Positions 5,767 through 7,898 of a stretch of 7,898 bases of DNA are shown piece by piece (position 1 is the first letter of the stretch; every line of letters starts with the position of its first letter). The notes under the pieces were generated by a model that saw nothing but the letters and a program-made list of their open reading frames with translations, searched no databases and was not told the DNA's origin. The stretch comes from Bacteroidales bacterium UBA1216 (GTDB lineage Bacteria; Bacteroidota; Bacteroidia; Bacteroidales; Paludibacteraceae). The position numbers and the translations under genes were made by a program. The stretch lies in contig DBXI01000009.1 of assembly GCA_002309255.1 (NCBI GenBank), positions 1 to 7,898 of the forward strand, in the 5' to 3' direction.

Positions 5767-5783
5767 ATAAAGCGGTGACATAG
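5767..5783 (+). repeat. Right copy of the 17-bp direct repeat
   Basis: Exact copy of ATAAAGCGGTGACATAG from the aroC 3' end (4780-4796), here in non-coding DNA 80 bases after hepT. A 17-bp exact match in a window this size is unlikely by chance, roughly one in five hundred for random sequence. Confidence 0.85.
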
Positions 5784-5867
5784 AATAAATTAAGCGTTTG
5801 CTTTATTTGTGGAGTCATTCATTTCTCGACAATTTGAATACATCTTATCCAAGAATAACTGCGAAAC

Positions 5868-5954
5868 GCTCATGCTATGCGTGAGCTTTCTGCAAATTGG
5901 AAAGATGTGGGAGTCGAGACCCGAATGTACCAATAGTAGTTGGCTCACGTTTTT
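5868..5954 (+). promoter_or_regulatory. Candidate switch-like RNA leader with competing hairpins
   Basis: GCTCATGC (5868-5875) can pair with GCGTGAGC (5879-5886) around a 3-base loop (one G-U pair). The same right arm, CGTGAGC (5880-5886), can instead pair perfectly with GCTCACG (5943-5949), which is followed by TTTTT (5950-5954). Between them lie two more small stems, GGG/CCC (5909-5911 with 5920-5922) and CCAA/TTGG (5930-5933 with 5940-5943). The arrangement resembles an anti-terminator/terminator choice, but the enclosed loop is long (56 bases) and no known riboswitch family is recognised. Confidence 0.4.
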
Positions 5955-6015
5955 CGTATGCAATATTGATACGAGATAGATAACAATATATAAAACAAAC
6001 TATTGTATTACAATT

Positions 6016-7134
6016 ATGAGAAAGATCTTTATCTTATTCGCGTTATGCACAAGTGTGGCCATTATGGCTACTGAAGGTGCATTGTCAGGACGTTTTACTA
6101 TCAATGAGAATGGTGATCAAGTTGTTTTTTCGCAGGGCAACTTGCAGTACCAAGCCAGCACTAATACATGGCGTTTCGCAGAGAACCAATATGATGCTAT
6201 AGGAAGCGACAATAGTAAAATTTCTGTGTCGTACAATGGCTGGATAGACTTATATGGCTGGGGAACAAGTGGATACGACAATACAGGAAGAGATCCGTTA
6301 GCTGTCAATTATCAGCCGTGGTCTAAGAGCATCACCCATTTAAAAATGACTGCTACAATCATAGGAGTAGAGATAGAAAGTATCAACTGCGAGATGCAAC
6401 ATATAACAGGCAAATGTGACACAACTTGGACTGGCGGTGGTAAATATAGTTCTGATGATGTCAACGATTATGGCTATGGCCCTTCTACCTGTATGGCAGA
6501 CAAGAACCTAACCGGCACGAGTGCCAATTATGATTGGGGCGTGTATAACAAAATAAGTAACGGAAGCAATCAAAAAGGCAAGTGGCGTACACTAACTGAT
6601 ACAGAATGGGATTATATATTTAACAAGCGTCCGTTAGCTCAATATCTTCGCTCACAGGCTACTGTATGTGGTGTGCATGGCTATATGTTGCTTCCTGATG
6701 ATTTCGTATTGCCAGACGGAATGAATTGGAGTAATCAAACTAAAAATTGGGAAACCAACAACTACGATGTTAAAATGTGGAATGATTTAGAGAAAATAGG
6801 TGCAGTCTTTCTGCCTGTAACTAGTGGTCGTAGCGGTACGAATGTCGAACTCGATATAAATTCAGAAGGTCGCTACTGGTCGTCTTCATATAGCGATCAG
6901 TATCGTGCGAGGATTGTGTACTTTAACTCCAATAGCGAAGGAAGAAGCAACGGTCTTCGTTACTATGGACGAGCTGTCCGACTAGTCAAAGAAGCAGAAA
7001 ATGAGCAGGAGACGCCGACAGCAGTAAAGAATGCGGATATACGGATGGTGACACGTAAAGTCGTATGTGATGGACAAATGCTGATAGAACGCGAGGGGAA
7101 GACCTACAATGTGCAGGGTCAGGAGGTGAAGTGA
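6016..7134 (+). CDS. Secreted FISUMP-like protein with a C-type-lectin-like, possibly DGR-variable C-terminal region
   Basis: The 372-residue protein starts with a signal peptide (residues 1 to about 18, cut likely after IMA). Residues about 26-104 (FTINENGDQVVFSQGNLQYQ, TWRFAENQYD, GWIDLYGWGTSGY) and the later blocks KWRTLTDTEWDYIF (189-202), GYMLLPDDFVLPDGMNW (222-238), FLPVTSGR (265-272), EGRYWSSSYS (284-293) and YYGRAVRLVK (316-325) resemble the Bacteroidales proteins related to the Fibrobacter succinogenes major paralogous domain. The stretch 293-316 is where diversity-generating retroelement targets vary. A segment at 105-142, with C125 and C134, looks like an insertion relative to what I recall of the family. 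The tail (VKNADIRMV to GKTYNVQGQEVK) resembles a short C-terminal sorting or anchoring tail. The gene is more A+T rich than the housekeeping genes. The exact ligand is unknown. Confidence 0.82.
   Translation: MRKIFILFALCTSVAIMATEGALSGRFTINENGDQVVFSQGNLQYQASTNTWRFAENQYDAIGSDNSKISVSYNGWIDLYGWGTSGYDNTGRDPLAVNYQPWSKSITHLKMTATIIGVEIESINCEMQHITGKCDTTWTGGGKYSSDDVNDYGYGPSTCMADKNLTGTSANYDWGVYNKISNGSNQKGKWRTLTDTEWDYIFNKRPLAQYLRSQATVCGVHGYMLLPDDFVLPDGMNWSNQTKNWETNNYDVKMWNDLEKIGAVFLPVTSGRSGTNVELDINSEGRYWSSSYSDQYRARIVYFNSNSEGRSNGLRYYGRAVRLVKEAENEQETPTAVKNADIRMVTRKVVCDGQMLIEREGKTYNVQGQEVK
6868..6990 (+). other. Candidate DGR variable region in the FISUMP-like gene
   Basis: Residues 285-325 begin with RYWSSSYS and end with GRAVRLVK, the two constant flanks typical of variable regions of this protein class. 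Between them many codons end in C or T and look like AAY codons changed at the first two positions (AGC, TAT, CGT, ATT, AGC, GGT, CTT), as adenine-directed mutagenesis would give. No template repeat or reverse transcriptase is present in this window, so the assignment is inference. Confidence 0.42.
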
Positions 7135-7288
7135 ACACTCGCTTGCGGAACGCGCGAGCACAGGACACCAAAACGGCAGAGCCGTGCCTGCATTCGATGC
7201 GGGCACAAAGGACAAAGAGAGTGGCGGCAAGGTACTTATCCTGCGCGATGGGAAGACCTACACCGTCCAAGGGTATGAGGCAAAATAA
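7130..7288 (+). pseudogene. Remnant of a second paralogous C-terminal tail
   Basis: In the frame ending at TAA 7286-7288 the translation finishes GKVLILRDGKTYTVQGYEAK, clearly related to the end of the preceding protein (QMLIEREGKTYNVQGQEVK); the DNA shares GGGAAGACCTACA exactly. The frame is open only from 7130, has no start codon of its own and follows a stop at 7127-7129. It is best read as the 3' end left from a deleted or recombined paralogue directly downstream of the intact copy. Confidence 0.72.
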
Positions 7289-7456
7289 AGAGGGGGAGAT
7301 GCTCGCAATTAAGCGGGCAAAAGGGAAAATGTAAGCGGGCAATTAAATTGCCCTGAAATAGAAGAAAACGAGAGCGGCGGCAGAAATGTCGCCGCTCTGT
7401 TAAAATGCACGATGAAGATGACAAAAAAATGCAGATTCCATAAAAATGAAGAAAAA
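7289..7456 (+). other. Non-coding stretch with two strong hairpins and short direct repeats
   Basis: No gene is supported between the tail remnant and the next promoter. It holds TAAGCGGGCAA twice (about 7311-7321 and 7332-7342), a perfect 8-1-8 palindrome GGGCAATT-A-AATTGCCC (7337-7353), and the terminator-like hairpin at 7371-7398. Confidence 0.65.
7371..7398 (+). terminator. Terminator-like hairpin after the FISUMP-like gene
   Basis: AGAGCGGCG (7371-7379) pairs with CGCCGCTCT (7390-7398); the stem continues through a G-U pair, C-G and A-T to a GAAA tetraloop (7383-7386), giving 12 pairs. It is followed by GTTAAAA rather than a T run, so it may be a weak terminator or a stabilising 3' structure. 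Confidence 0.6.
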
Positions 7457-7489
7457 TTTGCATATGTCAAAATTTTTTTTGTAATTTTG
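7457..7489 (+). promoter_or_regulatory. Predicted promoter of the small RNA
   Basis: TTTG (7457-7460), a 21-base spacer and TAATTTTG (7482-7489) fit the Bacteroidetes consensus. Its upstream part TTTGCATATGTCAAA differs at one base from the TA promoter, and both have T-rich spacers and G/C-containing starts (TCGG follows in both). Confidence 0.72.
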
Positions 7490-7493
7490 CATC

Positions 7494-7622
7494 GGATTTG
7501 GGGGAAATGCAAGTAAACCCTAGGGGAAGCCTTCCCGCAACAGGTGCGTATCATACTATCTTTGCCGTGTCATCCCGACAAGCAACAGAAGAAGCAGGGG
7601 TCATGCCCTGCTTCTTCCGTGT
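7494..7622 (+). ncRNA. Predicted structured small RNA, possibly SRP (4.5S)-like
   Basis: A strong promoter is followed by about 125 bases without a credible protein and a terminator hairpin. Within it are an odd palindrome GGGAAG-C-CTTCCC (7524-7536), the sequence TCCCGCAAC (7533-7541) that also occurs in E. coli 4.5S RNA, and an interrupted hairpin in which TTGC (7562-7565) pairs with GCAA (7582-7585) and TGTC (7568-7571) with GACA (7577-7580) around ATCCC. The internal loop with AGCA on its 3' side resembles the SRP domain IV, but the usual GGAA tetraloop and the CAGG strand are absent, and the 5' and 3' ends do not pair well. The call of a small RNA is better supported than the SRP identity. 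Confidence 0.55.
7588..7617. terminator. Perfect 12-bp hairpin ending the small RNA and facing the lipoprotein gene
   Basis: GAAGAAGCAGGG (7588-7599) pairs perfectly with CCCTGCTTCTTC (7606-7617) around a 6-base loop. It lies 18 bases beyond the stop of the convergent lipoprotein gene, so it can serve both transcripts. The T run is poor (CGTGTTT on the plus strand). Confidence 0.78.
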
Positions 7623-7634
7623 TTACATGAGGTG

Positions 7635-7820
7635 TCAGTACAGCTTCTTGCTGGCGTCGTACTGCTCAATGGTCTTTGTTTGGATGATCACGGTCGTGTC
7701 GCCGCGTTGGATGCTCGATGAGGTGGTGGTGATCGTCCGCGTCACGTTGCAGCCCGTCAGGGCTACCATACTACCGCAGGCAATCAACCCTGCGGTAGTG
7801 AGAATAAAAACCTTTCGCAT
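7635..7820 (-). CDS. Small lipoprotein of unknown function
   Basis: The 61-residue product begins MRKVFILTTAGLIACGSMVALTGCN: two basic residues, a hydrophobic stretch and the lipobox LTGC, so lipid would be added to C24 and a mature chain of 38 residues exported to the envelope. The mature part is rich in Thr and Ser (CNVTRTITTTSSSIQRGDTT) followed by VIIQTKTIEQYDASKKLY. I do not recognise a family. ATG 7820 is preferred over an in-frame TTG at 7829, which would only add three residues inside the 7-bp repeats. It follows another minus-strand gene by 30 bases and is likely in its operon, ending at the shared hairpin at 7588-7617. Confidence 0.78.
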   Translation of the reverse strand: MRKVFILTTAGLIACGSMVALTGCNVTRTITTTSSSIQRGDTTVIIQTKTIEQYDASKKLY

Positions 7821-7824
7821 AAAT

Positions 7825-7852
7825 GTCAATTATCAATTGTCAATTGTCGATT
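7825..7852. repeat. Four tandem 7-bp repeats before the lipoprotein gene
   Basis: The units are GTCAATT, ATCAATT, GTCAATT and GTCGATT. The outermost unit overlaps the stop codon of the upstream minus-strand gene, and the innermost is 4 bases from the lipoprotein ATG. Nearly the same units lie in the waaA leader 6.3 kb away. Confidence 0.9.
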
Positions 7853-7898
7853 AGTGGTTCTGGTCGTAGGTAGCCAGCTCCGTCCTTGCGGTTTTGAA
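7851..7898 (-). CDS. C-terminal end of an unidentified protein (runs off the right edge)
   Basis: The last 15 codons before TAA (7853-7851) read FKTARTELATYDQNH on the minus strand. The reading frame is open to the window edge and its stop is followed closely by the lipoprotein gene. Too little is visible to name a family; the assignment as coding rests on the open frame, the spacing and the plausible composition. Confidence 0.4.
   Translation of the reverse strand, partial: FKTARTELATYDQNH

Larger units (their letters stand above)
5688..6015 (+). other. 328-base non-coding stretch: repeat plus structured leader of the FISUMP-like gene
   Basis: No credible gene is seen. It holds a small inverted repeat (5698-5708), a G+C-richer block to about 5766 with short inverted repeats, the right 17-bp direct repeat (5767-5783), an A/T-rich near-palindrome (AAATTAAGC, GTTT, GCTTTATTT; about 5788-5809), the switch-like hairpins described separately, and a perfect 6-1-6 palindrome (ATTGTA-T-TACAAT, 6002-6014) directly before the ATG at 6016. 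I could not find a convincing TTTG/TAnnTTTG promoter, so the start of transcription is unknown. Confidence 0.6.

Noticed and set aside
5897..5945. A tRNA-like look on the minus strand (CGGGTCTCGACTCCCA resembles a T arm)
   Set aside because: The T loop has an extra base, no acceptor stem, anticodon arm or CCA end can be built around it.
7131..7334. Plus-strand open frame starting with GTG at the FISUMP stop codon
   Set aside because: It is out of frame with the recognisable tail remnant, and its composition (rich in Arg and Lys) shows no family features.
7494..7560. A cobalamin or TPP riboswitch in the region before 7560
   Set aside because: Short blocks such as GGGGAAG and CAGGTG are suggestive, but the conserved boxes and their order are absent and no fitting gene follows on the plus strand.
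7498..7854. Plus-strand open frame of 118 codons at the small-RNA and lipoprotein region
   Set aside because: It begins with TTG, crosses the terminator hairpin, and its second half is antisense to the lipoprotein gene with a clear signal peptide and lipobox.

Overview
The window looks like chromosomal DNA of a Gram-negative Bacteroidetes bacterium, most likely of the order Bacteroidales. Several intergenic regions carry the Bacteroidetes-type promoter (TTTG about 20-21 bases upstream of TAnnTTTG), Shine-Dalgarno sequences are not evident before the starts, and there is a Kdo transferase for LPS, a Bacteroidetes-type exosortase-like protein and a FISUMP-like secreted protein of the kind common in gut and rumen Bacteroidales. 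Genus cannot be set from the sequence alone.

Layout. Positions 1-1507 (minus) hold the 5' end of hisS (histidyl-tRNA synthetase) and, upstream of it, waaA (Kdo transferase). A compact back-to-back promoter pair whose two -33 boxes form one palindrome separates waaA from tsaD (tRNA t6A synthesis, plus, 1648-2730). tsaD is convergent with a small two-helix membrane protein (2865-3113, minus), with a strong hairpin between them. A second back-to-back promoter pair starts an apparent operon of an exosortase/archaeosortase-family protein (3248-3814) and a compact chorismate synthase, aroC (3859-4791), ended by a clear intrinsic terminator.

Positions 4839-5783 carry an accessory insert: a MntA/HepT-type nucleotidyltransferase/HEPN toxin-antitoxin pair with its own promoter. 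A 17-bp exact direct repeat brackets this segment; its left copy overlaps the last codons and stop of aroC. Next is a long structured leader (about 5784-6015) and a secreted FISUMP-like protein (6016-7134) whose C-terminal part resembles the variable region of diversity-generating retroelement targets. A remnant of a second paralogous C-terminal tail follows. The window ends with a predicted small structured RNA (promoter, hairpins, terminator; about 7494-7620), a small lipoprotein on the minus strand (7635-7820), and the last 15 codons of another minus-strand gene.

The housekeeping genes (waaA, tsaD, aroC) look G+C rich; the TA pair and the FISUMP gene look clearly more A+T rich, which fits accessory origin. 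The most striking non-coding feature is a set of tandem 7-bp repeats (four or five units each) at four separate intergenic sites, plus an 8-bp version at a fifth, always at gene boundaries.
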